Shown piece by piece: positions 56,265 to 64,000 of a DNA stretch of 64,000 nt; the stretch's first letter is position 1, and each line of letters opens with the position of its first letter. Below the pieces are notes generated by a model. The model ran no database searches and had not been told where the DNA came from. It saw only the letters and a list, made by a program, of their open reading frames with translations. Where the stretch lies: NCBI RefSeq assembly GCF_005166025.1, contig NZ_CP028923.1:186001-250000 (forward strand), in the 5' to 3' direction. Both the position numbers and the translations under genes were made by a program. Source of the DNA: Mangrovivirga cuniculi (GTDB lineage Bacteria; Bacteroidota; Bacteroidia; Cytophagales; Cyclobacteriaceae).

Positions 56265-56841
56265 AAACAACGATTATTTTGCTCATCAAACAGCAGTTAT
56301 TGACGACAACTGTGAAATTGGATCTGGCACCAAGATCTGGCATTTTTCCCATATTATGAGTAATTCAAAAATAGGAGAAAAATGCAATATTGGTCAAAAT
56401 GTTGTTGTGTCTCCGGAAGTAATCCTTGGTAACAATGTGAAAGTTCAGAACAACGTTTCAATCTATACAGGTGTAACTTGTGAAGATGATGTATTTCTGG
56501 GACCTTCTATGGTTTTTACTAATGTTACAAACCCACGTAGTGCTGTCAATAGAAGAGGTCAGTATGCAAAAACCCATGTTGGGAAAGGGGCTACGATCGG
56601 AGCCAATGCCACAGTAGTTTGTGGTCACGACATTGGCGAATATGCTTTTATCGGAGCAGGAGCTGTAGTAACAAAAACTATTGCCCCATATGCATTAGTA
56701 GTGGGTAATCCTGCAAAACAAATGGGCTGGATGAGCGAATACGGACATAAACTTGATTTCAATGATGATGGAATTGCAATTTGTCCTGAAAGCAAAGAAA
56801 AATATGAATTAAAAGATGGCCGGGTGATCAAACTTGGCTAA
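56254..56841 (+). CDS. Left-handed beta-helix N-acetyltransferase, WbpD/WlbB-like
   Basis: This 195-residue protein is built of hexapeptide repeats (IGSGTKIWHFSHI, IGQNVVVSPEVILGNNVKVQNNVSIY) forming a left-handed beta-helix, the fold of trimeric acetyl-CoA transferases. FLGPSMVFTNVTNPRS and WMSEYGHKL match WbpD/WlbB, which acetylates the new 3-amino group of the UDP-sugar uronate. It starts 11 bp inside the aminotransferase gene. Confidence 0.93.
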   Translation: MSDKNNDYFAHQTAVIDDNCEIGSGTKIWHFSHIMSNSKIGEKCNIGQNVVVSPEVILGNNVKVQNNVSIYTGVTCEDDVFLGPSMVFTNVTNPRSAVNRRGQYAKTHVGKGATIGANATVVCGHDIGEYAFIGAGAVVTKTIAPYALVVGNPAKQMGWMSEYGHKLDFNDDGIAICPESKEKYELKDGRVIKLG

Positions 56842-56849
56842 AATTGAAT

Positions 56850-57812
56850 ATGAAGGATTTCGCATTAATAGGAGCCGGAGGATATATCGCTCCCCGGCAT
56901 ATGAAAGCCATAAAAGACACTAACAACAATCTTGTTGCTGCCCTGGATCAATTTGACAGTGTGGGAATTATAGATAGTTTCTTTCCAAATGCAGACTTTT
57001 TTGTTGAATTCGAACGATTTGACAGACATATCGATAAGCTAAGAAGATCGGGAAAGCAAGTAGATTATGTGAGCATTTGTTCTCCAAATTATCTTCATGA
57101 CAGTCATATAAGGTTCGGATTGAGGCACAATGCAGATGTTATTTGCGAAAAACCTATCGTTCTCAACCCATGGAATATTGATGCTCTGCAGGAAATTGAA
57201 AAGGAGACTGGCAAAAATGTTTATAATGTACTACAGCTTCGATTACATCCGTCTATTATTGCCTTAAAAGAAAAAATCGAAAACGGTCCAAAAGATAAAA
57301 TATACGATATTGACCTGACCTACCTTACCAGCCGCGGTAATTGGTATTATACTAGTTGGAAAGGGAATATTGAAAAATCGGGTGGTATAGCCACAAATAT
57401 CGGAGTCCATTTTTACGATATGCTCACCTGGATATTTGGCAAGCCTCAGAAAAACACAGTAAATATTCATACTCACGATCGTGCTTCCGGATATCTGGAA
57501 CTTGAAAAAGCTCGTGTGAAGTGGTTTTTAAGCATCAACTATGATGTTATCCCGGATAAAATTAAAGCTGAAGGAAAAAGAACTTACCGATCGATTACAG
57601 TTGATGGCCAGGAAATAGAATTCAGTACCGGCTTTACCGATCTTCATACAGAAACTTACAAAGATATTTTAAGCGGTAACGGATTTGGGCTTGAAGAAAC
57701 AAGGACTGCTATTGAAATCGTACACGATATAAGACATGCACAACCAGTTGGCCTGAAGGGGGAATACCATCCAATGGCCAAGTTGCCACTGGCCGAGCAT
57801 CCATTTAAATAA
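56850..57812 (+). CDS. Gfo/Idh/MocA oxidoreductase, WbpB/WlbA-like
   Basis: The ATG at 56850 (MKDFALIGAGGYIAPRHMKAI) gives 320 residues; a TTG six bases upstream is unlikely. The N-terminal Rossmann fold and the motifs YVSICSPNYLHD, CEKPIV, YLTSRGNWY and GVHFYDML closely match WbpB/WlbA. That enzyme oxidises C3 of UDP-GlcNAcA and recycles NAD+ with 2-oxoglutarate. In pathway order it acts between the 6-dehydrogenase and the aminotransferase. It is the last gene of the rmlACB-wbp-like operon and ends at a strong terminator. Confidence 0.93.
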   Translation: MKDFALIGAGGYIAPRHMKAIKDTNNNLVAALDQFDSVGIIDSFFPNADFFVEFERFDRHIDKLRRSGKQVDYVSICSPNYLHDSHIRFGLRHNADVICEKPIVLNPWNIDALQEIEKETGKNVYNVLQLRLHPSIIALKEKIENGPKDKIYDIDLTYLTSRGNWYYTSWKGNIEKSGGIATNIGVHFYDMLTWIFGKPQKNTVNIHTHDRASGYLELEKARVKWFLSINYDVIPDKIKAEGKRTYRSITVDGQEIEFSTGFTDLHTETYKDILSGNGFGLEETRTAIEIVHDIRHAQPVGLKGEYHPMAKLPLAEHPFK

Positions 57813-57845
57813 AAAATGCCTCAGAGATTTTCTGAGGCATTTTTT
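57811..57845. terminator. Bidirectional terminator between the polysaccharide operon and cysQ
   Basis: A 15-bp perfect inverted repeat (57811-57825 with 57831-57845, core ATGCCTCAGA) surrounds a 5-nt loop and has A and T tracts on its two sides. It overlaps both stop codons. Confidence 0.9.
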
Positions 57846-58612
57846 TATTCTTCAAATCCCAAAACCAGGAAAGAGGGATTAAGCAAATCCTCCCGGTTAT
57901 AATGAAATCTCTTTTTATTATCAAACCTAACTACTTTTCCGCCAGCAGCTTCAACCACGGCCTGTCCTGCGCCCGTATCCCATTCCATTGTGGGGCCATG
58001 ACGATAATACAGATCAGCTTTTCCTTCTGCTACCATGCAAAATTTCAACGAACTACCTATTGAAATACTATTTGTACAATCATAGGCATTTAATACATCT
58101 TCTTCTTCCTCACTGGCATGTGAAGCACTTCTTACAGCAGTTCTGTCACTGGGTTTATTATTGACAACCAAACTGGAGATTTCTCCATTTTCAATTTTAT
58201 ACGCTCCTTCGCTATCACCATAATAAACTATGTCCGTAACAGGGGTATACACAATGCCAAGCTCCGGATAATTATCTCTGATCAAAGCTATATTTACAGT
58301 AAATTGTCCGTTTCTCTTAATAAACTCCTTTGTTCCGTCAAGAGGATCTACAAGCCAAAATTCTTTCCAGTCTTTTCTTTCATCGAAAGGAATGCTTCGA
58401 CCTTCTTCAGATAAAATAGGAATATCCGGATAATATTCTTTTAGCATTTTAGTTATTACCTCATTAGCTGATTTGTCTGCCTGAGTAAGCGGTGAATCGT
58501 CAGCTTTAAAATCTACCACATTAGAAAAATCATCAAGCCGGTATACCTCCATAATGGCTTCTCCGGCAGATTTTACGATGTCTGTAAGTTGCTCTTTTAC
58601 TTTATTTTGCAT
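57845..58612 (-). CDS. cysQ: 3'(2'),5'-bisphosphate nucleotidase
   Basis: This 255-residue member of the inositol phosphatase superfamily hydrolyses PAP, the by-product of PAPS-dependent sulfation or reduction, to AMP. Metal-binding motifs are LSEEGRSIP, FWLVDPLDGTKEFI and WDTGAGQAVVEAAGG. The WLVDPLDGTKEF form is typical of CysQ rather than of inositol phosphatase. It is divergent from cysCDN (98 bp between starts), so PAPS formation and PAP removal are physically grouped. Confidence 0.93.
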   Translation of the reverse strand: MQNKVKEQLTDIVKSAGEAIMEVYRLDDFSNVVDFKADDSPLTQADKSANEVITKMLKEYYPDIPILSEEGRSIPFDERKDWKEFWLVDPLDGTKEFIKRNGQFTVNIALIRDNYPELGIVYTPVTDIVYYGDSEGAYKIENGEISSLVVNNKPSDRTAVRSASHASEEEEDVLNAYDCTNSISIGSSLKFCMVAEGKADLYYRHGPTMEWDTGAGQAVVEAAGGKVVRFDNKKRFHYNREDLLNPSFLVLGFEE

Positions 58613-58684
58613 GATTTTTTTTAATTCAACCCTAAATCTATAAAATTAGTAGAGATTTTACTTAACCGTTATGATTTTATCAAT

Positions 58685-58692
58685 TAGTTTTG
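58685..58692 (+). promoter_or_regulatory. Candidate -7 box for cysCDN
   Basis: TAGTTTTG fully matches TANNTTTG and lies 18 bp before the cysC ATG. No clear -33 TTG is found at the right distance. Confidence 0.4.
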
Positions 58693-58710
58693 TGTCTTTA
58701 ATAAAATAAT

Positions 58711-59313
58711 ATGGCGGAAAATATACACCCTATATTCGATACTATCCTTGCAAAAAGTGATAAAGAAAAGCTCCTCAATCAAAGAGGAGTTGTTGTATGG
58801 ATGGTTGGATTAAGTGGAAGTGGAAAAAGCACCCTGGCCAGAGGTCTTGAGAAAAAACTTCATGACGAAGGTGTTTTGACAATGCTTCTTGATGGAGATA
58901 ACCTTAGAACAGGGGTTAATAACAACCTGGGTTTTTCAGATGAAGACAGAACTGAAAACATTCGTCGCGCTGCAGAAGTGTCAAAATTATTTTGTGAGTG
59001 TGGTGTGGTAACGATCTGTTCACTTATCAGTCCGACCAACTCGATTAGAAAAATGGCTAAAGAGATTATAGGAGAAGAAAATTACCTTGAGATCTTTGTT
59101 AATGCAAGTCTTGAAGAGTGTGAAAAAAGAGATGTGAAAGGTTTATATGCCAAAGCAAGAGCCGGTGAAATAAAATCTTTTACGGGTATAGATTCACCAT
59201 TTGAGGTTCCTTCAAAGCCATTTTTAGAAATTATTACAGAAGGAAGTACAATTGAAGAATCATTGGAAACACTTATTGAAAGAGTATATCCAAAGATCCA
59301 ATCAGGAAATTAA
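58711..59313 (+). CDS. cysC: Adenylylsulfate kinase
   Basis: This 200-residue P-loop kinase phosphorylates APS to PAPS. The Walker A motif is GLSGSGKST (residues 33-41), followed by LLDGDNLRTGVN and GFSDEDRTENIRR, both specific to APS kinases. The phosphoserine-type loop reads LISPTNSIR. The gene is separate from cysN, unlike the fused CysNC found in many bacteria. It begins the cysCDN group. Confidence 0.95.
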   Translation: MAENIHPIFDTILAKSDKEKLLNQRGVVVWMVGLSGSGKSTLARGLEKKLHDEGVLTMLLDGDNLRTGVNNNLGFSDEDRTENIRRAAEVSKLFCECGVVTICSLISPTNSIRKMAKEIIGEENYLEIFVNASLEECEKRDVKGLYAKARAGEIKSFTGIDSPFEVPSKPFLEIITEGSTIEESLETLIERVYPKIQSGN

Positions 59314-59370
59314 AAAATCATAAATAATTATTTTTAGCGTAAGAGCTACAAACAAACAAAAATCTATCAG

Positions 59371-60276
59371 ATGAAAGCGTACAACCTAACACATCTGGAA
59401 GAACTGGAATCAGAGGCAATCTACGTAATACGTGAAGTTGCTGCCCAGTTTGAACGTGGAGCATTATTGTTTTCGGGTGGAAAAGACTCAATAGTTATGG
59501 CACACCTTGCCAGAAAAGCTTTTTATCCTGCAAAACTTCCATTTCCTTTAGTCCATATCGATACAGGCCACAATTTCCCTGAAACTATTGCATTCAGAGA
59601 TAAATTTGTGAAAAAAATCGGAGCTGATCTTGTTGTCGGTTCAGTACAAAAAAGTATTGATGAAGGAAAAGCTGTTGAAGAAAAAGGATACAACGCTTCA
59701 AGGAATGCACTCCAAACAGTAACACTTTTAGACACCATCGAGGAGCACAAATTTGATGCTTGTATGGGTGGTGCACGCCGTGATGAAGAAAAAGCAAGAG
59801 CAAAAGAAAGATTTTTCTCTCACAGAGATGATTTCGGTCAGTGGGAACCAAAAAATCAGCGCCCTGAGCTTTGGAACATATTTAATGGTAAAAAGAACTA
59901 TGGAGAACATTTCAGAGTCTTTCCAATTAGTAACTGGACTGAAATGGACATCTGGCAGTATATACTTAAAGAAAATATAGAACTTCCTCCGCTTTATTTT
60001 GCACACGAAAGAGAAGTATTTGTAAGAGATGGTGTGATCATGTCAACTGGAGAATTTATGAACCGTAAAGACGAAGAAAACATCATTAAAAAAGTTGTTC
60101 GATTCAGAACGATCGGAGATATGACCTGTACAGGAGCTGTTGAATCTGAAGCAGATACACTGGAAGGAATAATCGAAGAAGTTGCAGCCACAAGAGTTAC
60201 AGAACGAGGAACACGAGCAGATGACAAGCGTTCAGAAGCTGCAATGGAAGATCGTAAAAAACAAGGATACTTTTAA
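59371..60276 (+). CDS. cysD: Sulfate adenylyltransferase subunit 2
   Basis: This 301-residue ATP pyrophosphatase-fold subunit carries SGGKDSIVMAHLARKAF, the PP-loop, together with HIDTGHNFPET and GGARRDEEKARAKER. With CysN it makes APS from sulfate and ATP. The C-terminus (TERGTRADDKRSEAAME) is the typical CysD ending. It lies 57 bp after cysC and 20 bp before cysN. Confidence 0.96.
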   Translation: MKAYNLTHLEELESEAIYVIREVAAQFERGALLFSGGKDSIVMAHLARKAFYPAKLPFPLVHIDTGHNFPETIAFRDKFVKKIGADLVVGSVQKSIDEGKAVEEKGYNASRNALQTVTLLDTIEEHKFDACMGGARRDEEKARAKERFFSHRDDFGQWEPKNQRPELWNIFNGKKNYGEHFRVFPISNWTEMDIWQYILKENIELPPLYFAHEREVFVRDGVIMSTGEFMNRKDEENIIKKVVRFRTIGDMTCTGAVESEADTLEGIIEEVAATRVTERGTRADDKRSEAAMEDRKKQGYF

Positions 60277-60296
60277 CCAACACTACATTGAAAATT

Positions 60297-61577
60297 ATGA
60301 GTACTTCAAATAATAATACAGATGGATACCTGGACATGGAGCTACTTCGCTTCACCACTGCTGGAAGTGTTGATGATGGAAAAAGTACGCTTATAGGTAG
60401 ACTTTTATACGACAGTAAATCAATATTCGAAGATCAATATCAGGCAATTGAAGAATCTTCAAAAAGAAAAGGTGACGAAAACGTTAACCTTGCCCTCTTA
60501 ACTGACGGACTCAGAGATGAAAGAGAGCAGGGAATTACTATAGATGTAGCTTACCGCTATTTTGCTACTCCAAAAAGAAAATTTATAATTGCTGATACTC
60601 CGGGGCATATCCAATATACCAGAAATATGGTTACTGGTGCTTCAACAGCTAACCTGGCAATTATTCTTATTGATGCACGTAAAGGAGTTGTAGAGCAAAC
60701 CAGAAGACATACATTTATTGCAGCTCTTCTTGGCATTCCTCATATTGTTTATTGTATTAACAAAATGGACCTTGTCGACTTTGAAGAGGAAAGTTTTGAA
60801 AGTATAAAAAAAGAGCTTGAGGGTTTTTCCAGTAAGCTGGACGTTAAGGATGTTCGTTTCATCCCGATCTCAGCATTAAAAGGAGATAACGTAGTAAATA
60901 AATCTGAAAATATGCCATGGTACCAGGGAAGTACTTTACTGTATCTCCTGGAAACTATTCATATCGGTAGCGATCACAATCATATAGATTGCAGATTTCC
61001 AGTACAGAACGTTATCAGACCACAATCTGATGAATGGCATGATTACCGAGGATATGCAGGCAGAATCGCAGGTGGCGTTTTCAAACCTGGTGATGAAGTT
61101 ACCGTACTGCCTTCAGGATTCAATTCTAAAATTAAAAGTATTGATACATTTGACGGCCCGCTTGATGAAGCGTTTGCCCCACAATCTGTTACAATAACCC
61201 TGGAAGATGACATTGACATCAGCCGTGGAGACATGATTGTAAGAGAAAACAACCAGCCTTCCATTGGTCAGGATATAAACCTGATGCTTTGCTGGATGAA
61301 TGACAAGAAAATGGTGCCTAGCGGAAAATATGCTGTAAAGCATACTACGAACGATGCCAGAGCCATGATCAAAGAAATAAACTACAAAGTTGATATCACC
61401 AGTCTCCACAGGGTTGAAGAAGATAAAGAGATTGGCATGAATGATATCGCCAGGGTAAAAATCAGAACTACTAAACCATTACTGTTTGATCGATATGATA
61501 GAAACAGAATTACAGGTAGTGTGATTTTAATTGACGAAGCAACTAATGAAACAGTTGCAGCGGGAATGATAGTTTGA
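60297..61577 (+). CDS. cysN: Sulfate adenylyltransferase subunit 1 (GTPase)
   Basis: The ATG at 60297 gives 426 residues; a TTG nine bases upstream is less likely. It is an EF-Tu-like GTPase with GSVDDGKSTLIGRLLYDSK, DTPGHIQYTRNM and NKMD, then two beta-barrel domains. GTP hydrolysis drives APS formation by CysD. There is no C-terminal APS kinase domain, consistent with the separate cysC. Its 3' end contains the putative promoter of pheS. Confidence 0.96.
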   Translation: MSTSNNNTDGYLDMELLRFTTAGSVDDGKSTLIGRLLYDSKSIFEDQYQAIEESSKRKGDENVNLALLTDGLRDEREQGITIDVAYRYFATPKRKFIIADTPGHIQYTRNMVTGASTANLAIILIDARKGVVEQTRRHTFIAALLGIPHIVYCINKMDLVDFEEESFESIKKELEGFSSKLDVKDVRFIPISALKGDNVVNKSENMPWYQGSTLLYLLETIHIGSDHNHIDCRFPVQNVIRPQSDEWHDYRGYAGRIAGGVFKPGDEVTVLPSGFNSKIKSIDTFDGPLDEAFAPQSVTITLEDDIDISRGDMIVRENNQPSIGQDINLMLCWMNDKKMVPSGKYAVKHTTNDARAMIKEINYKVDITSLHRVEEDKEIGMNDIARVKIRTTKPLLFDRYDRNRITGSVILIDEATNETVAAGMIV

Positions 61578-61586
61578 TTATTTTTG
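61555..61586 (+). promoter_or_regulatory. Bacteroidota-type promoter for pheS, partly inside cysN
   Basis: TTG (61555-61557), a 21-bp spacer and TATTTTTG (61579-61586) match the -33/-7 pattern. The -7 box ends 4 bp before the pheS ATG, so the transcript would be leaderless or nearly so. Confidence 0.55.
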
Positions 61587-61590
61587 TGCC

Positions 61591-62615
61591 ATGGAGAATA
61601 TTGAAGCATTAAAAAAAGAAATTAAATCGTTTAAGGTTGAAAATGAGCAGCAGCTTGAAGAATACCGACTGAAATTTATTGGGCGAAAAAATATCATAAA
61701 TGATTTATTTTCTCAGCTTAAAGACGTACCCAACGATCAAAAGAAAGCTTTTGGTCTTGCTGTAAATGAACTTAAAAACCTGGCTAAGGATACTTTCCAG
61801 GCACATATAGATGAATTAAATAATAATAAAGCAGGTGGCGCTCAATCATTTGATTTTGATCCGACTCTACCTGTTGCTCCAAACCAAACCGGGGCCTTCA
61901 TCCCCTTACAATAGTAAGAAACAGAATCGTTGAAATTTTTGAACGAATCGGGTTTACGGTTGCTGACGGACCGGAAATTGAAGATGACTGGCATAACTTT
62001 ACCGCTTTGAATTTCCCGCCAAATCACCCGGCGAGAGAAATGCAAGATACCTTTTTCATTGAAAGAGACCCGGACATTGCTCTAAGAACTCATACTTCAT
62101 CAGTACAGGTCAGACTTATGGAAACTGACAAGCCTCCGATCAGAGCCCTAATGCCTGGTCGAGTATTCAGAAATGAGGCTATATCAGCGAGAGCACATTG
62201 TGTCTTCCATCAGATAGAAGGACTTTATATTGATGAAAATGTAGGGCTTACGGATTTAAAACAAACTCTTTATCACTTTGCTAAAGAGTTGTTCGGGCCG
62301 GATACCCAGGTGAGATTCAGACCTTCTTATTTCCCATTTACAGAACCTAGCGCTGAGATGGATGTTTCCTGTAATATTTGTAAAGGTAAAGGCTGCAATG
62401 TATGTAAATATACTGGCTGGCTGGAAATCCTTGGTTCAGGCATGGTCGATCCGAATGTATTAGAAAACTGTGGTATAGATTCAGAAAAATACACAGGTTT
62501 TGCATTTGGAATGGGAATAGAACGACTCGCAATGCTAAAATACAATGTTAAAGACCTGAGGTTGTTTACAGAAAACGATGTCAGGTTCCTAAGGCAATTT
62601 AAAGGAGCAGAATAG
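61591..62615 (+). CDS. pheS: Phenylalanine-tRNA ligase alpha subunit (frameshifted)
   Basis: The first frame (61591-61914) is the N-terminal coiled-coil arm of PheS, ending in an unrelated FIPLQ. From the G4 run at 61891-61894 the family sequence continues one base out of phase: [20 protein letters not shown], then [18 protein letters not shown]-like FIERDPD and the motif 2 and 3 regions to [12 protein letters not shown] at the C-terminus. One extra G (reading ACC GGG GGC CTT) restores 341 residues, the normal length. PheS charges tRNA-Phe together with PheT and is essential, so the break is more likely a sequence error. pheT is not adjacent. Confidence 0.9.
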
Positions 62616-62620
62616 ATATT

Positions 62621-62647
62621 AAACCGAATCAAAATGATTCGGTTTTT
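62621..62647 (+). terminator. Rho-independent terminator after pheS
   Basis: AAACCGAATCA (62621-62631) pairs with TGATTCGGTTT (62635-62645) across a 3-nt loop and runs into T residues. Confidence 0.9.
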
Positions 62648-62751
62648 TTATGCATTTTGTAATTGATCAATTAATTCTTATCATGTAATTAAAAGCTTCA
62701 AGGCTTGTAGTTACAAGCCAGCTTCAAACTTTCAAACCAAATTGATTAATT

Positions 62752-63810
62752 ATGAAAAGAACTATGCTAATGACTGTAGCTATTGCTATGGTGATCTTAA
62801 ACTCCTGTACAAATAATGATGAAATAGTTCCTGAAAAACAACCTGAAAACTTTAAGATAGAGACGGCGAACGAAGACTTATTCAATGAAAGACACACTCA
62901 GCTTCCTGAAGAAATAACGATAAATTTCCCTGGTCTTTATCCTGAGGGAATTGCATTCAACCCCTGGAAGAAAGAGTTTTATGTTTCTTCTGCAAGAAAA
63001 GGCATTATAACCAGTGTAGACTTTGAAGGAAATATAGTGCCATTAACGGAAAAAGGTGATCTAATCACGACAACCGGAATGGACTTTTCCTATTTCACCC
63101 AAAAGTTATATGCCTGTAACGGGGATGCCGGGGTAAGTGAATATAGTTCACCATCTACTATCGCCCAATTAGCTGAGGTAGCTGCATTAAAACAAAAGCA
63201 CAATTCTGATATTGAACTTAGTGGATTCGACTTATCCGGAATTTATCCGGGTCCACAATTTTTAAATGACCTTGTTCGTGATTGGTATGGCAACACTTAT
63301 ATCACAGATAGTTTTTCCCCTGTGATCTACAAAATTGATCGATATGGAAACGAGTCTGTATTTGCGGAAAGCGAGTTATTTCAAGCCCCTGCGGGAAATT
63401 TTGGATTAAATGGCATCATCTGGTCTCCAAAAGGATATCTTATTGCTGCAAAATATGATGAAGGAAAACTATTTAAGGTGTCAACTATTTATCCAGCTAA
63501 AATTCAGGAAATTCAAATTGATCAAAACATTGCTTCTCCGGATGGACTATTAATGATAAACCCCAACACAATACTTATGGTGGGTAACAACCTAGGTCAG
63601 GCAAATGGTCCGGTTGGTGTTTATAAGTTACAATCCTTTGATAACTGGAAAACGGCTAAAGTTGTAGATTTTATGCCTGTAAACAATAGCTTTCCAACTA
63701 CGCTTACCAGAGTATATAATGAGGTTTACGTGTTGTATGGCGAAATAAATAAGCTTTTAACAGGAGCACCGGAAGTACAAAGTTTCAAGATAAAAAAGGT
63801 GAAATTTTAG
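62752..63810 (+). CDS. Lipoprotein with SMP-30/NHL-like beta-propeller
   Basis: This 352-residue protein has a lipoprotein signal peptide with lipobox LNSC (Cys at residue 19). The rest has repeating beta-propeller blades: LYPEGIAFNPWKKEFYVSS, LNDLVRDWYGNTYITDS, LNGIIWSPKGYLIAA and SPDGLLMINPNTILMV. The N-D and P-x-G-x-A patterns recall SMP-30/gluconolactonase and NHL proteins, which may be hydrolases or binding proteins. The substrate is unknown. It is a single-gene unit between two terminators. Confidence 0.8.
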   Translation: MKRTMLMTVAIAMVILNSCTNNDEIVPEKQPENFKIETANEDLFNERHTQLPEEITINFPGLYPEGIAFNPWKKEFYVSSARKGIITSVDFEGNIVPLTEKGDLITTTGMDFSYFTQKLYACNGDAGVSEYSSPSTIAQLAEVAALKQKHNSDIELSGFDLSGIYPGPQFLNDLVRDWYGNTYITDSFSPVIYKIDRYGNESVFAESELFQAPAGNFGLNGIIWSPKGYLIAAKYDEGKLFKVSTIYPAKIQEIQIDQNIASPDGLLMINPNTILMVGNNLGQANGPVGVYKLQSFDNWKTAKVVDFMPVNNSFPTTLTRVYNEVYVLYGEINKLLTGAPEVQSFKIKKVKF

Positions 63811-63815
63811 CATTA

Positions 63816-63843
63816 AAAAAGGGGCAGTAAATCGCCCCTTTTT
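63816..63843. terminator. Bidirectional terminator between the lipoprotein and MoxR-type genes
   Basis: AAAAAGGGGC (63816-63825) pairs with GCCCCTTTTT (63834-63843) across an 8-nt loop. Confidence 0.9.
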
Positions 63844-63862
63844 ATCTATAATTATTTTTATA

Positions 63863-64000
63863 CTATAATAACTTTTCAATTATTGCATCATTGTCAAGGT
63901 CTTCAGCATCAGCTTTGAAGTTAGATACAATTCTATGTCTAAGAACAGCTTTAGATACAGCTTGTACATCTTCTATATCCGGGGCAAACTTTCCATTTAA
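63863..64000 (-). CDS. MoxR-type AAA ATPase, C-terminal fragment
   Basis: The minus-strand frame runs from the window edge to a TAG at 63863-63865. The 45 visible residues (NGKFAPDIEDVQAVSKAVL, then RHRIVSNFKADAEDLDNDAI) match the lid helices at the C-terminus of MoxR-family AAA+ ATPases. In that family, P-E-D-V and L-R-H-R-I are characteristic. The Walker motifs lie outside the window, so the assignment rests on the tail alone. Confidence 0.75.
   Translation of the reverse strand, partial: LNGKFAPDIEDVQAVSKAVLRHRIVSNFKADAEDLDNDAIIEKLL

Noticed and set aside
59594-60227. Several antisense frames opposite cysD
   Set aside because: They are shadows of cysD, with low-complexity translations and no start signals.
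1-64000. tRNA, rRNA, CRISPR arrays, insertion sequences or prophage
   Set aside because: Intergenic regions are short, and I saw no cloverleaf, regularly spaced repeats, transposase, integrase or terminal inverted repeats.

Overview
The window is AT-rich, gene-dense bacterial chromosome and almost certainly comes from the phylum Bacteroidota, most likely the order Cytophagales. Four things point there: an IF-2 with a long lysine/glutamate-rich N-terminal region, a fused MurF-alanine racemase, the families DUF4783, DUF4105/Lnb and the membrane-anchored MutS-like ATPase, and several promoter boxes of the Bacteroidota type TANNTTTG instead of a -35/-10 pair. I see no rRNA, tRNA, CRISPR array, prophage or insertion sequence. 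No gene-free stretch exceeds 300 bases.

Layout. 1-2922 is the 3' part of infB. 2964-10419 is an ion-homeostasis region: a small membrane protein, an MscS-like protein, a 1703-residue SLC12-type cotransporter that carries a C-terminal P-loop ATPase and winged helix, and a divergent CPA-family antiporter. 10450-20210 holds def, ruvX, a di-iron Fe-S repair protein, a tail-specific protease, hmgA, an isolated HisA-like protein, a sensor kinase/regulator pair and lysA. 20292-28318 holds murF-alr, a 50-residue peptide ending GCGG, a membrane MutS-like ATPase, purKE and a split OmpA-like gene. 28325-33451 is a minus-strand run: terC, an ABC exporter, a lipoprotein and gpmI. 33607-38010 is a plus-strand run including nadC, recX, an NRDE protein and a radical SAM/SPASM protein. 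38007-46577 is minus-strand and includes an Lnb-like protein, suhB, rsmI, phhB, ppiD, a CorC-like protein and arginine deiminase. 46619-51164 is a cytochrome c maturation operon (ccmB, C, D, E, F) whose CcmE has CxxxY in place of HxxxY. 51435-57812 is a surface-polysaccharide precursor operon (rmlACB, a TviB/WbpO-type dehydrogenase and WbpE/D/B-like enzymes). 57845-61577 is a sulfate-activation group (cysQ divergent from cysCDN). pheS, a lipoprotein and the C-terminus of a MoxR-type ATPase close the window.

How the genes work together. The polysaccharide operon has the enzymes for a 2,3-diacetamido-uronic acid nucleotide sugar and for part of dTDP-rhamnose synthesis. The adjacent cysCDN/cysQ can make PAPS and remove PAP, which suits either sulfur assimilation or sulfation of a surface glycan. 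The transporter region combines a cation-chloride-type carrier, an MscS-like protein and an antiporter, and may act in osmotic or ion balance. Its permease-ATPase fusion is the strongest candidate here for an undescribed system.

Data quality. Four genes (ruvX, the OmpA-like gene, a TerB-like gene and pheS) are each broken by an apparent one-base loss inside a homopolymer. Because pheS is essential, these are more likely sequence errors than real pseudogenes.
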